Shown here: positions 23,744 through 33,350 of the stretch, piece by piece
Layout: every line of letters starts with the position of its first letter
Position numbering within the stretch: the stretch's first letter is position 1
NCBI GenBank assembly: GCA_016181935.1
Contig: JACOYI010000003.1
Coordinates: 1-35,740 of the forward strand
DNA length: 35,740 nt
Direction: 5' to 3'
Origin: Candidatus Niyogiibacteriota bacterium
GTDB taxonomy: Bacteria > Patescibacteriota > Minisyncoccia > HO2-45-28
Notes under the pieces: model-generated
Told to the model about the DNA's origin: nothing
What the model saw: the letters and a program-made list of their open reading frames with translations, nothing else
Database searches by the model: none
Position numbers and translations under genes: made by a program

Positions 23744-25648
23744 ATGCCTGATGACGGACTCGAAAAACTGGGCGAGCGATTATACCGCCCAGGGGAAAAA
23801 TTCGAACGGCGGTTCGAAGAGCCGGAATTCAAATATGAAGCCGAGGAGGTAAAACCGTCATGGGAAGGAGGCGCGGAGAAGCCCGGTCCGCCGGCCGGCG
23901 GACGGCCGAAACTCAGCTGGGACATGAAAACGCTTTTGTGGGGGATCGTCATTTTTTTCGCGGGAGCCATCGTGCTTGCCGCCCTTTATCTATTTTCCGG
24001 ATTTGGCGGTGTCTCCGGCCGCAACATCGGGATCGCGATTTCGGCGCCCGAATCCGCCGGAGGCGGCGAACTGGTGCGGTGGGATGTCCGAATCGAGAAT
24101 CGCAACGACGTTGCCCTTGAAAACGCGACGCTGAATTTTTACTATCCGTCGGGTTCGCGTCCGGCAACCGGGCCTGTCGGCACGGGCGTTCCGGTCGAGC
24201 GAAAGACGCTCGGCGGCATTCCGGCAGGAGGCGAGGTTCGCGAAACATTTTCGGCGTTTGTCTATGGCGCGGAAGGTTTCGAAGGCGATGCGCGCGCGTC
24301 GCTCGAATACCGGACAAGCGGTTCCAACGCCATTTTTGAAAAATCGGAAACAAAAAAGATCCGGATCGAACGCGCTCCGGTCGGCGTATCCATCGCGGTG
24401 AATGCGGAAGTGAATGCGGGGCGGGCCGTCGCGATCGAGGTGCGGTATGTATCGAATGCCGAGGCAGCACTGAATGATTTGATGCTTGAGCTTGTGTATC
24501 CCGAGGGATTCAAATTTACGAGCGCCTCGCCCGAGCCCGCCGAGGGGGTTACGCGATGGCGCCTGGGCGATCTTTTACGCGGGCAAGAGCGCAAGGTTGC
24601 GATCATCGGTATATTCGAAGGCGCGGATAATACGGAGCAAACGATTCAAGCGCGCGTGGGCGTGGCCGAGGGGTCCGGATTCAATGTATACGGCGAAGCG
24701 ACGGCAAAGACGACGCTCCGGCGGCTCTTTTTGGACCTCGGATTATTGTTGAATGGCGTATCGGCGCCCGTGTTGCGGGGCGGCGATACCGTGAGCGTGG
24801 ATGTCGAATGGCGGAACAATCTGCCCGAATCGGTTCGGGACGCGACGCTCGAAGTTTCCTTCAATGGCGCGGCCATTGACGAGCGTTCGATCTCGGCGAA
24901 TAACGGATTTTATCGCGGATCGGATCGCACGATCGTCTGGACTCCGGCGTCAGAACCGCAATTCCGCGATATTGCGGCGGGTGTTCAAGGCGTGTCGCGG
25001 TTTTCTTTTCGTATCCGCGACGCAACACTGCTTGCGCGCGATAATCTCAAGAATTTGAATGTGGAATTGCATGCGGTCATGCGGCCCGGCAGCGCGATCG
25101 CGAGCTTGCCGGGCATTGATGTGTCCGGCCGCGCCGACGTATCCGCAAAAATTGAGACCGTTTTGCAATTCCTATCGGCGGGGTTGTATCACTCCGGAGT
25201 GCTGGCAGGTTCGGGACCCCTTCCGCCGAAGGTTGGCGAAGAAACGATTTACACGATCCGGTGGTCGTTCGTGAATCCATTGAACGACGCGGTGAATGTT
25301 GAGGCGCGCGCGGGTGTTCCGCCGTATATGCGGTTCACGGGCATTAAAGCGCCGGCAGGGGAAGACGTGCGTTTTGATGAGGCGAAATCCGAGATCGTCT
25401 GGAGTGTTTCGCGCATCCGTGCAGGTACGGGTATTCGCGAGGCCGCCAAAGAAGTTTCATTTCAGATCGGTATCATTCCGTCTGCGGATCAAGTCGGAAA
25501 CTCTCCGCTTCTGTTGTTCGGCGCATCAGCCGAAGGGCGGGACGAATTCACATCCAATGTGATCCGCGCGAGCGCCGAGGATCTGACCACGGATCTCGCG
25601 CAATTCGATGTAACGATGACGTCGGAGCAGACGAAAGTAGTGCAGTGA
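23744..25648 (+). CDS. Membrane-anchored surface protein with DUF11-like/Ig-like repeats
   Basis: One N-terminal TM helix (LLWGIVIFFAGAIVLAALYLF) then repeated ENRNDVALENATLNFYYP-like, NAEAALNDLMLELVYPEGF, NNLPESVRDATLEVSF, NPLNDAVNVEARAGVP modules. Confidence 0.7.
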   Translation: MPDDGLEKLGERLYRPGEKFERRFEEPEFKYEAEEVKPSWEGGAEKPGPPAGGRPKLSWDMKTLLWGIVIFFAGAIVLAALYLFSGFGGVSGRNIGIAISAPESAGGGELVRWDVRIENRNDVALENATLNFYYPSGSRPATGPVGTGVPVERKTLGGIPAGGEVRETFSAFVYGAEGFEGDARASLEYRTSGSNAIFEKSETKKIRIERAPVGVSIAVNAEVNAGRAVAIEVRYVSNAEAALNDLMLELVYPEGFKFTSASPEPAEGVTRWRLGDLLRGQERKVAIIGIFEGADNTEQTIQARVGVAEGSGFNVYGEATAKTTLRRLFLDLGLLLNGVSAPVLRGGDTVSVDVEWRNNLPESVRDATLEVSFNGAAIDERSISANNGFYRGSDRTIVWTPASEPQFRDIAAGVQGVSRFSFRIRDATLLARDNLKNLNVELHAVMRPGSAIASLPGIDVSGRADVSAKIETVLQFLSAGLYHSGVLAGSGPLPPKVGEETIYTIRWSFVNPLNDAVNVEARAGVPPYMRFTGIKAPAGEDVRFDEAKSEIVWSVSRIRAGTGIREAAKEVSFQIGIIPSADQVGNSPLLLFGASAEGRDEFTSNVIRASAEDLTTDLAQFDVTMTSEQTKVVQ

Positions 25649-25656
25649 TTTTTGAA

Positions 25657-25696
25657 GTGTCTAAATAAATGAACGACCGTTCACTTTTTTAGACAG
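25657..25696 (+). terminator. Terminator-like hairpin after surface protein gene
   Basis: tgtctaaataaatgaacg..cgttcacttttttagaca. Confidence 0.55.
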
Positions 25697-25701
25697 AGGG
25701 A

Positions 25702-25730
25702 TTGACTTTTTGTGTGGAAATAGTACAATC
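25702..25730 (+). promoter_or_regulatory. Candidate promoter of downstream orphan gene
   Basis: TTGACT-N17-TACAAT. Confidence 0.5.
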
Positions 25731-25777
25731 ACAGTGAATTGTTAACTTGAAACTATCCTAATAAATGGAGACATGCG

Positions 25778-26584
25778 ATGGCGCCAGATGGTTTGGGAGC
25801 GTATGGCGTGGATCCGGGCGAGGTTCTTCGGGAACTCGAAAGCCGTGACCGGCTCAAGGAATCTTCCATGAAGGCGGATACACGGAGCGAGGGGATACAA
25901 GGATTCTGGGAAGGCAAGGCAAGCGCGATGACGGCGGCGCGCGAGCAGGCGCGCGAACTCAGGGCGAAAAGTGATCGTGCCTCGGCGGAATGCGTGCTCG
26001 CAAGCGCGCACTATTCACGCGCCACAACGCTTTGGACGCGCGGTCCTTGGTGGCTGCCGTTCGTTCTCTGGCACTTTTGGCGGGCGCGACGGCATGTACG
26101 AAAGATCCTTGATGGCAGCGGCAACCATCGCAATCTTTCGCCGGAGCAGTTTGATGTTGCAGGGACGATTTTAATGAGGGGTCCATTTCCCGATATATCC
26201 ACGGCTCTTTGGTTTTTTTATGGGGGTTATTGGGAGGCGGAGGAGGAGAGAAGACCTCGCACGCAACCCCATACAAAGGCCTTTTTGAGAATTGGATTGG
26301 GCGAATGTCGTGAATTACCCGGAAGAGAGCATGATTCTGGGCTTGCTCGGCGTTTTTTTGGAGAGGCAGCAGACTTGATCCCAGCCATTGAATCTTTTGC
26401 ATCATTGATATCGGAACTCGGTTCTGATCGCTACAAGTGTCAATTGGTGCGCGTGCTCAAGCGATGCGGCGCGTATTTCAAGCGCGTCGGCGATCCGCGC
26501 GGCGATGAATTTCTCGCGCGGGCGGAAAAGCTCGCGGCAGAAGCCAGTCCGGACCAGCTCGCCAAGATCAAGGCGGGTATCTGA
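25778..26584 (+). CDS. Hypothetical protein, largely helical
   Basis: 268-aa ORF with upstream promoter and downstream terminator (gcggtcgttctccggaacggccgctttt). Confidence 0.6.
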   Translation: MAPDGLGAYGVDPGEVLRELESRDRLKESSMKADTRSEGIQGFWEGKASAMTAAREQARELRAKSDRASAECVLASAHYSRATTLWTRGPWWLPFVLWHFWRARRHVRKILDGSGNHRNLSPEQFDVAGTILMRGPFPDISTALWFFYGGYWEAEEERRPRTQPHTKAFLRIGLGECRELPGREHDSGLARRFFGEAADLIPAIESFASLISELGSDRYKCQLVRVLKRCGAYFKRVGDPRGDEFLARAEKLAAEASPDQLAKIKAGI

Positions 26585-26682
26585 ATCCAGCGAATCAGGC
26601 GGTCGTTCTCCGGAACGGCCGCTTTTCATTTGGGGGCGGTCTGATAGAGTGGAAGAAAGGTCGTCTAATTACTTTTTACACA

Positions 26683-26898
26683 ATGCATAGCATCATCGGT
26701 CATCATTGGAAGTGCTGGCTCTGGAAATTGCTGTGGCTCGCGGGCGTGGTATCACTCGTTCTCGCGTGGGTTGCGATGAAGCAGGGACCGGTTTTTAAGG
26801 TTGAGGCGCTTGCGTGGTTCTGGACCGCGCTCACTGTCGGGGTTCTTGCCCTCCCCATTAAAATGGATTGCTCCTGCAGCGGGTGTTCCGCGCAGTAA
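26683..26898 (+). CDS. Small membrane protein
   Basis: 71 aa, two hydrophobic segments, C-terminal CSCSGCSAQ. Confidence 0.5.
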   Translation: MHSIIGHHWKCWLWKLLWLAGVVSLVLAWVAMKQGPVFKVEALAWFWTALTVGVLALPIKMDCSCSGCSAQ

Positions 26899-26975
26899 CC
26901 ATTTTGAGGGTTTGAATATTTTCCACCCAGCCCTCTGGGGTTGATTTTGCGTAGGGTTGGGAAGAAAGTATTTAA

Positions 26976-28181
26976 ATGGAATCGAAACTCGAAAAAATCG
27001 TTGCATTGGCCAAGCGCCGGGGGTTCGTCTACCCGGGTTCGGATATTTATGGCGGGCTCGCGGGCACGTGGGATTATGGGCCGCTCGGGGTCGCGCTTAA
27101 GAACAACATTAAAAATCTCTGGTGGCGGATGTTCGTGGATAGCCGCGATGATATGTATGGCATGGACGCCGCGATTCTTATGAACCCGAAAGCATGGGAG
27201 GCGTCGGGGCATGTGGCGGGATTCGCGGACCCCTTGGGCGAGAAAATGTTCAACACCATGTTCCGGACGAACGTTGGCGCGGGGGAGGAGGCGCAAACAA
27301 CGTATCTGCGGCCGGAAACGGCAGGTGGGATATTCGTTAATTTCAAAAATGTTGTGGACTCGTTCCACCCCAAACTGCCGTTCGGCATTGCACAGATCGG
27401 GAAGGCGTTCCGCAACGAGATCGCGCCGCGCGATTTTTTGTTCCGTACGCGGGAATTCGAGCAAATGGAGATCGAATGGTTCACGCGGGAATCGGAATGG
27501 GAGAAATGGTTCGACTTCTGGCGCGAGCGCATGCGGGAGTGGGTAGTGGAGATCGGCCTGGAAAAAAGCCATGTCCATGAAACCGAGGTTCCGGAAAAAG
27601 ACCGCGCGCACTATTCTCGCCGTACGATCGATTTTGATTATGATTTTCCGTTCGGGCGCGGGGAGCTCTATGGTCTTGCGTATCGCGGGGATTTTGACCT
27701 CTCGGCGCACGCTAAAGCATCCGGCGCCGAACTTTCTGTGCTCGATGAAACAGATGAGCGCGTCGTGCCGCATGTCGTCGAGCCGTCATTCGGCGTGGAT
27801 CGCACGGTGCTCGCAGTGCTTGATTCGGCCTATGCGGAGGACGAGATGGGCGGCGAGAAGCGCATATTCTTGCGCTTGAATCCGGCGATCGCGCCGGTAA
27901 AGGCCGCCGTCTTCCCGCTTGTTTCCAACAAAGAACCGATCGTTGCGAAAGCGCGCGAGATATATTCCAGCCTCAAGCCTCTAGTACCTAGTATCCAGTT
28001 TGACGACATCGGCAACATCGGCAAGCGCTACCGCCGGCAGGACGAGATCGGGACGCCCGCATGCATCACCGTTGATTATCAGACGCTCGAAGACGATACC
28101 GTGACCGTCCGCGACCGCGACTCCGGAAAGCAGGAACGGGTTGCGGCGAAAGAGCTTGACATTCATCTGACGATAGGGTAA
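26976..28181 (+). CDS. glyS: Glycyl-tRNA synthetase (alpha2 type)
   Basis: RRGFVYPGSDIYGGLAGTWDYGPLGV; RPETAGGIFVNFKNV; KRYRRQDEIGTP. Confidence 0.95.
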   Translation: MESKLEKIVALAKRRGFVYPGSDIYGGLAGTWDYGPLGVALKNNIKNLWWRMFVDSRDDMYGMDAAILMNPKAWEASGHVAGFADPLGEKMFNTMFRTNVGAGEEAQTTYLRPETAGGIFVNFKNVVDSFHPKLPFGIAQIGKAFRNEIAPRDFLFRTREFEQMEIEWFTRESEWEKWFDFWRERMREWVVEIGLEKSHVHETEVPEKDRAHYSRRTIDFDYDFPFGRGELYGLAYRGDFDLSAHAKASGAELSVLDETDERVVPHVVEPSFGVDRTVLAVLDSAYAEDEMGGEKRIFLRLNPAIAPVKAAVFPLVSNKEPIVAKAREIYSSLKPLVPSIQFDDIGNIGKRYRRQDEIGTPACITVDYQTLEDDTVTVRDRDSGKQERVAAKELDIHLTIG

Positions 28182-28230
28182 GAAAAAAGAAGGGGAAATT
28201 GGTTCCTGATAGTTTTCAAGGAGAAAAGCA

Positions 28231-28464
28231 ATGCACCGATTGCAGCTTGATTTTAGCGATGAAAACTTCGCTCTTTTGGAAGAATTAAGGCGAAGCGGTG
28301 GTTTTAAAGATAAGGCCACCACCATTCGTGCCGGAATGCGATTGCTTCGGGCCGTGCAAGAAGGCGCGGTGGCTGGATTTACGGAAATCGTTTTGCGTAA
28401 CCCGAAGCGCGGTCGCGCGGGATGCTCTATAGAGCGTGTTGTGGTCTATCCGGACGGCAGGTAA
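28231..28464 (+). CDS. Small ribbon-helix-helix-like protein
   Basis: LQLDFSDENFALLEELRRSGGFKDKATTIRAGMRLLRAVQEG resembles the RHH pattern; terminator gaggcgctcccgcgcctctttttt follows. Confidence 0.5.
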   Translation: MHRLQLDFSDENFALLEELRRSGGFKDKATTIRAGMRLLRAVQEGAVAGFTEIVLRNPKRGRAGCSIERVVVYPDGR

Positions 28465-28520
28465 GCGAGAGGCGCTCCCGCGCCTCTTTTTTATTTCAAA
28501 AATCGTGGTATTATCACTCT

Positions 28521-29792
28521 ATGAAATTTCACGTCAAAAAACTTCCCTCCGGTCTTAAAATTCTTACCGTCCCGATGACGGGCACGGAGGCGATGACGCT
28601 CTTGGTGCTGGTGGGAACGGGCTCGAAATATGAGGCAAAAGAAATTAACGGCATCTCGCATTTTCTGGAGCACCTTTTTTTCAAGGGCACAACGCATCGT
28701 CCCGAGCCCGGCGAAGTGAACCGCGCGCTTGACCGGCTGGGCTCGGAACATAATGCGTTCACGTCGAAGGAGCTTACGGGATATTGGGTCAAAGCGGCGC
28801 GGGAACATTTTGATGCGGCGCTCGACATCGTGTCCGATATTCTGCTCGACCCGTTGTTCAAAGCGGACGAGATCGAGCGCGAACGCGGGGTCATCATTCA
28901 GGAGATCAGCATGTATGAGGACATGCCCCAGCGCAAAGTCATGGAAGTTTTTGAAGAATTGCTGTATGGCGACCAGCCGGCCGGATGGGATATTGCGGGA
29001 CCCAAGGATACGATCCGCAAGGTTACGCGCGACCAAATTCTCAATTATCGCAACCGTCAGTATGTCGCGACCAATACGTGGGTGATCGCGGCGGGCGCTA
29101 TCGATCAAAAAAAAGCCGAGAAAAAGATCGCGCATGCATTCGCCTCGTTTAAGAACGGAAAGGCGTCGTCCAAAAAATCGGTCCGCGAAGCGCAGGCAAA
29201 ACCCGGCGTCCAGTTCGCATTCAAGGAAACCGATACGACGCATCTGGCGCTCGGGGTGCGCGCGTTCGACATGTATGACAAGGACCGCTACGCGCTGCAG
29301 CTTCTTTCCAATTTATTGGGCGGCAACATGTCGTCGCGTTTGTTCATGGAGATCCGCGAAAAACTGGGCCTTGCCTATTATGTGAAAGCGGCCGCCCAGC
29401 ACTATACGGATACCGGATATTTGCTGGCAACGGCGGGTATTCCGCACGGGGATCTCGAGCGCGTGGTGAAAAAGATCGTCGAGATTCTGAAAAATATCCG
29501 CGAGAAAGGGTTTTCGGATGAGGAAGTGGCGTTCGCAAAAGACAACCTTCGGGGTTCGATCGCGCTTTCATTCGAGTCGTCCGATGATATCGCCACCTTT
29601 TTTGGCGAGCAGGCGCTTTTTTACCCGAAAATCGAAACGCCGGATCAGGTGATGCGTCACATTGAACGCGTCACGGCGCGTGATATGATGAAAGTGGCGA
29701 AAGAATTTTTCCATCCGAAGTCCTTGAATCTCGCGGTCATCGGGCCGCACAAACCATCACCGGAGTTTGAAAGGATCCTCGGCGCTTTATAA
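28521..29792 (+). CDS. M16 family zinc peptidase
   Basis: GISHFLEHLFFKGT (HxxEH), LGSEHNAFTSKELTGYWVKA. Confidence 0.93.
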   Translation: MKFHVKKLPSGLKILTVPMTGTEAMTLLVLVGTGSKYEAKEINGISHFLEHLFFKGTTHRPEPGEVNRALDRLGSEHNAFTSKELTGYWVKAAREHFDAALDIVSDILLDPLFKADEIERERGVIIQEISMYEDMPQRKVMEVFEELLYGDQPAGWDIAGPKDTIRKVTRDQILNYRNRQYVATNTWVIAAGAIDQKKAEKKIAHAFASFKNGKASSKKSVREAQAKPGVQFAFKETDTTHLALGVRAFDMYDKDRYALQLLSNLLGGNMSSRLFMEIREKLGLAYYVKAAAQHYTDTGYLLATAGIPHGDLERVVKKIVEILKNIREKGFSDEEVAFAKDNLRGSIALSFESSDDIATFFGEQALFYPKIETPDQVMRHIERVTARDMMKVAKEFFHPKSLNLAVIGPHKPSPEFERILGAL

Positions 29793-29810
29793 ATAGCCGA
29801 GCAAGTTTTA

Positions 29811-30833
29811 ATGCCTCAACTCACAAAAATCGATATCTCGACGAACACGCTCATCCGCGCGGCCGTTTTGGTGCTTATCCTCATTTTTTTGTATCTTGTC
29901 CGCAACATCGTTGCGCTCGTTCTTTTTGCGGTCGTTGTCGCATCGGCGGTTGAGCCCGCGGCGCGGTGGTTCACGCGGTTCCGTATTCCGCACGTGCTCG
30001 GGGTTCTCTTGGTTTACATTATTGCATTCGGGGTTTTGGCGGCCGCGTTCTCGGTCATCATCCCCCAACTGTTCACGGAACTCTCCCAATTTTCCGCCGA
30101 AAATCTGATCCGGAACGCATCCGGAGCCGTGTTCAATTTGTTGCCGGCAGAATTTCCCTTTTCGCTTTCCCAGACGCTTGAGCAATTCATTGGCGGCATT
30201 CAGGCGTCCATCGGCGCATTTACCGGCGGATTCATCGAAACTGCGACGGCGGTTTTCGGCGGCGCATTGTCGTTCGTTCTCATCATCGTTCTCTCGTTCT
30301 ATCTCGCCGTGCAAAAAGACGGCGTCGAAAGTTTTTTAAAAATCGTAACGCCCAAAGAGTACGAACCCTATGTGATCGATCTGTGGGAGCGTTCACGCCA
30401 GAAGATCGGCTGGTGGCTGCGTTCCCAGATCCTGCTGGGGCTCCTGATCGGCACACTTGTGTACATCGGGCTCGCGATCCTGCGCGTAAAATTCGCATTG
30501 TCCTTTGCGGTGCTCGCCGCGATCTTTGAATTGATTCCGGTGTTCGGACCGGTCATGGCTGCGATTCCGGCCGTCATCATCGCATTCCTTCAGGGTCCGA
30601 CGACCGGCCTCGGGGTTCTCATTTTCTTTTTCATTGTCCAGCAATTTGAGAATCACTTGATCGTCCCTTTGGTTTTTAAGAAAGCCGTTGGCGTTCCGCC
30701 GATCCTTGTGGTGATTTCCATGATCGTGGGAGGACAGCTGGGCGGTATTTTCGGCCTTTTACTTGCGGTGCCGATCGCTGCCGTGCTTGTCGAATTTTCC
30801 AACGATATCACGTCGCGAAAGCGCATGGTTTAG
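29811..30833 (+). CDS. AI-2E family transporter
   Basis: Multi-TM protein; GPVMAAIPAVIIAFLQGPTTGLGVLIFFFIVQQFENHLIVPLVFKKAVGVPPILVVISMIVGGQLGGIFGLLLAVPIAA. Confidence 0.93.
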   Translation: MPQLTKIDISTNTLIRAAVLVLILIFLYLVRNIVALVLFAVVVASAVEPAARWFTRFRIPHVLGVLLVYIIAFGVLAAAFSVIIPQLFTELSQFSAENLIRNASGAVFNLLPAEFPFSLSQTLEQFIGGIQASIGAFTGGFIETATAVFGGALSFVLIIVLSFYLAVQKDGVESFLKIVTPKEYEPYVIDLWERSRQKIGWWLRSQILLGLLIGTLVYIGLAILRVKFALSFAVLAAIFELIPVFGPVMAAIPAVIIAFLQGPTTGLGVLIFFFIVQQFENHLIVPLVFKKAVGVPPILVVISMIVGGQLGGIFGLLLAVPIAAVLVEFSNDITSRKRMV

Positions 30834-30867
30834 GCGCGCTCCCGCGTTCTGCGGGGCCGTTTTCTAT

Positions 30868-32439
30868 ATGACCGAAAAGTTTTATATAACGACCGCGATC
30901 CCCTATGTGAACGCAAAGCCTCACATCGGTTTTGCGTTTGAATTGGCTGAGGCGGACGCCATTGCGCGGTTCCGGCGTTTGCGGGGCGACCGGGTGCATT
31001 TTTTGACGGGAACGAGCGAGCATGGCGCCAAGGTCATGCGCGCCGCCCAGGAAGCGAAAAAACCGGTCCGGGAATTTGTGAATGAACACGCGGAAGAATT
31101 CAGAGCGCTTCTCGGCCGCATGAATATTTCAAACGACGATTTTATCCGGAATTCGGATGAGAAGCGGCATATGCCAGGCGCGCAGGAGTTATGGAAGCGT
31201 CTTGACGCGGCGGGCGACATTTACAAAAAAATGTACCGCGGGCTCTACTGCGTGGGGCACGAGGCGTTTGTAACAGAGAAAGACCTGAAAGACGGTATCT
31301 GCATAGATCACGGAAAAGCGCCCGAGACCATTGAGGAAGAAAATTATTTTTTCCGCCTATCGAAGTATCGCGATCCGATTTTAAAAGCGATCGAATCAGG
31401 GACGCTGGCGATCTATCCCGAAACGCGCAAGAACGAGGCTGTTTCATTTTTAAAGGAAGGACTGGAGGATGTCAGTTTTTCGCGACCCGCAAAAGATATT
31501 CCATGGGGGGTCAGCGTGCCGGGCGATGCGACGCAAATGATGTATGTGTGGTGTGATGAGCTTACGAATTATATCACCGCGCTCGGATTTGGTTCCGAAA
31601 ACATCTCCAAATTCAAAGAGTTTTGGCCCGCCGATCTCCATGTGATCGGTAAGGACATTTTACGTTTTCATGCGGTCATCTGGCCCGGGATGCTTTTATC
31701 GGCGGGCCTACCTTTTCCGAAAGCTCTCTTTGTTCATGGGCATATTTTTTCTGGCGGCAAAAAAATGTCGAAGACCGTGGGGAACGTCATTGATCCAATT
31801 CTTATGATCGAGCGGTACGGCGCGGACGCGCTTCGGTATTTTTTGCTCCGCGAGATCCCAACCTTTGATGACGGCGACTTCACCGAGGAGCGATTTTTGG
31901 AGGCCTATAACGCGGCGCTCGCGAATGGCATCGGGAATTATGTGAGCCGCGTCGTTAAAATGATCGAGAATGATTGTAGCGGGATCCTTGAGAAACCCTC
32001 GCTGGATGATCTGGCGCGCGTGCCCATCAAAAAGCAATCCTCGTTTTTTGCGATGGAAGGCAGCGAAGGATCGAAAGTAGAAACGGTTTCCCTCGCATAT
32101 TTTTTTGATAAAGTCGTCTGGCCTGCCTATGATCGCGCCATGGAACGGTATGAGTTGAAACGCGCAATGGATATCATATGGGAGGCGTTGGGAGAGCTCG
32201 ACGGGTATGTGGATTTTTATGAGCCGTTTCGCCTGATAAAGGCCGAACCGGAAAAAGCAAAAGCGGTTCTTTGGAATTTGGCCGAAGGTGCGCTGTCGAT
32301 GGCATGGCTTCTGAAACCTTTTATGCCGGATACGGCGGACGCGATCCTTCATGCGTTCGGCACAAAATCGGATGACCAGGGGGAGTGGAAAAAAGTTTCC
32401 GTAAAGCTCGCCGCCCCGCTTTTCCCGCGGAAAGAATGA
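30868..32439 (+). CDS. metG: Methionyl-tRNA synthetase
   Basis: FYITTAIPYVNAKPHIGFAFE; FSGGKKMSKTVGNVIDP. Confidence 0.95.
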   Translation: MTEKFYITTAIPYVNAKPHIGFAFELAEADAIARFRRLRGDRVHFLTGTSEHGAKVMRAAQEAKKPVREFVNEHAEEFRALLGRMNISNDDFIRNSDEKRHMPGAQELWKRLDAAGDIYKKMYRGLYCVGHEAFVTEKDLKDGICIDHGKAPETIEEENYFFRLSKYRDPILKAIESGTLAIYPETRKNEAVSFLKEGLEDVSFSRPAKDIPWGVSVPGDATQMMYVWCDELTNYITALGFGSENISKFKEFWPADLHVIGKDILRFHAVIWPGMLLSAGLPFPKALFVHGHIFSGGKKMSKTVGNVIDPILMIERYGADALRYFLLREIPTFDDGDFTEERFLEAYNAALANGIGNYVSRVVKMIENDCSGILEKPSLDDLARVPIKKQSSFFAMEGSEGSKVETVSLAYFFDKVVWPAYDRAMERYELKRAMDIIWEALGELDGYVDFYEPFRLIKAEPEKAKAVLWNLAEGALSMAWLLKPFMPDTADAILHAFGTKSDDQGEWKKVSVKLAAPLFPRKE

Positions 32440-32440
32440 T

Positions 32441-33319
32441 ATGTTCGTCGATGCGCATACGCATGTATGGGACCGGCAGTTCGATGCGGACCGCGGGGAT
32501 GTGATTCGGCGGATGCGAGGGGCGGGCATCGGCGCGATCCAAGTCGGGACAGATTTGAAAACCTCGGAGGCCGCCATCCGGCTCGCCGAGACCGGTGATA
32601 ATTTTTGGGCGACCGTCGGCCAGCATCCGACGGATACGAATACTATTTTTGACGCGGCGGCATTTGAAAAGCTCGCATCGCGTCCGGAAGTCGTTGCCAT
32701 CGGCGAGTGTGGGCTTGATTATTATGCCGTTTTTGCCCGCGAACGAAGTGAGCGATCGCAAAAACGAGCATCCGCCAAAGCTTTTAGCGACGGCGGACTC
32801 ACGGAAGAAAAAAAGCGTCAAGAAGACGTTTTCCGTTCGCAAATTCAATTGGCAAAAAAACTCGCAAAACCGTTGATGATCCATTGCCGGCCGTCTGCAC
32901 AAAGGGTTCCCCTTACGGGCTCCAAAGGGGAACCCTTTGTGTACTCAACAGACGCCTATGATGATGTGTTGAAAATTCTGGCCGAAGAAAATTTTCCGCT
33001 CGGGGGTGCAGTGCATTTTTTCGTTGGAACGCCGGAAATTGCAAAGCAATTTCTAGATATCGGATTTTACGTTTCATTTTCTGGCGTCATCACCATCACG
33101 CCCGCGTACGATGAGGCCGCGCGATCCGTTCCCGATGATAGAATTTTGATAGAAACCGACGCGCCGTATGCCGCGCCCGCACCCTATCGCGGCAAACGCA
33201 ACGAACCGCTGTATGTGATGGAAGTCGCGAAGCGCTTGGCCGAAATTCGCGGCGTATCACTCGAAGAGATCGCATTGACGACCCTAAAAAACGCGAAAAA
33301 GGTTTTTAAGCTCAAATGA
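32441..33319 (+). CDS. tatD: TatD family metal-dependent hydrolase
   Basis: FVDAHTHVWD, GQHPTD, IGECGLDYY, MIHCR, ILIETDAPYAAP. Confidence 0.92.
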   Translation: MFVDAHTHVWDRQFDADRGDVIRRMRGAGIGAIQVGTDLKTSEAAIRLAETGDNFWATVGQHPTDTNTIFDAAAFEKLASRPEVVAIGECGLDYYAVFARERSERSQKRASAKAFSDGGLTEEKKRQEDVFRSQIQLAKKLAKPLMIHCRPSAQRVPLTGSKGEPFVYSTDAYDDVLKILAEENFPLGGAVHFFVGTPEIAKQFLDIGFYVSFSGVITITPAYDEAARSVPDDRILIETDAPYAAPAPYRGKRNEPLYVMEVAKRLAEIRGVSLEEIALTTLKNAKKVFKLK

Positions 33320-33321
33320 AA

Positions 33322-33348
33322 AAGCCGACCTCGAAGGGTCGGCATGAG
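33322..33348 (-). terminator. Terminator after aldehyde dehydrogenase gene
   Basis: - strand gccgacccttcgaggtcggctttttc. Confidence 0.65.
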
Positions 33349-33350
33349 TG

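Noticed and set aside
26703-27773. 356-aa ORF on - strand
   Set aside because: Antisense to glyS and a small membrane protein gene; shadow-ORF composition.
31708-32700. 330-aa ORF on - strand
   Set aside because: Antisense to metG/tatD; no motifs.
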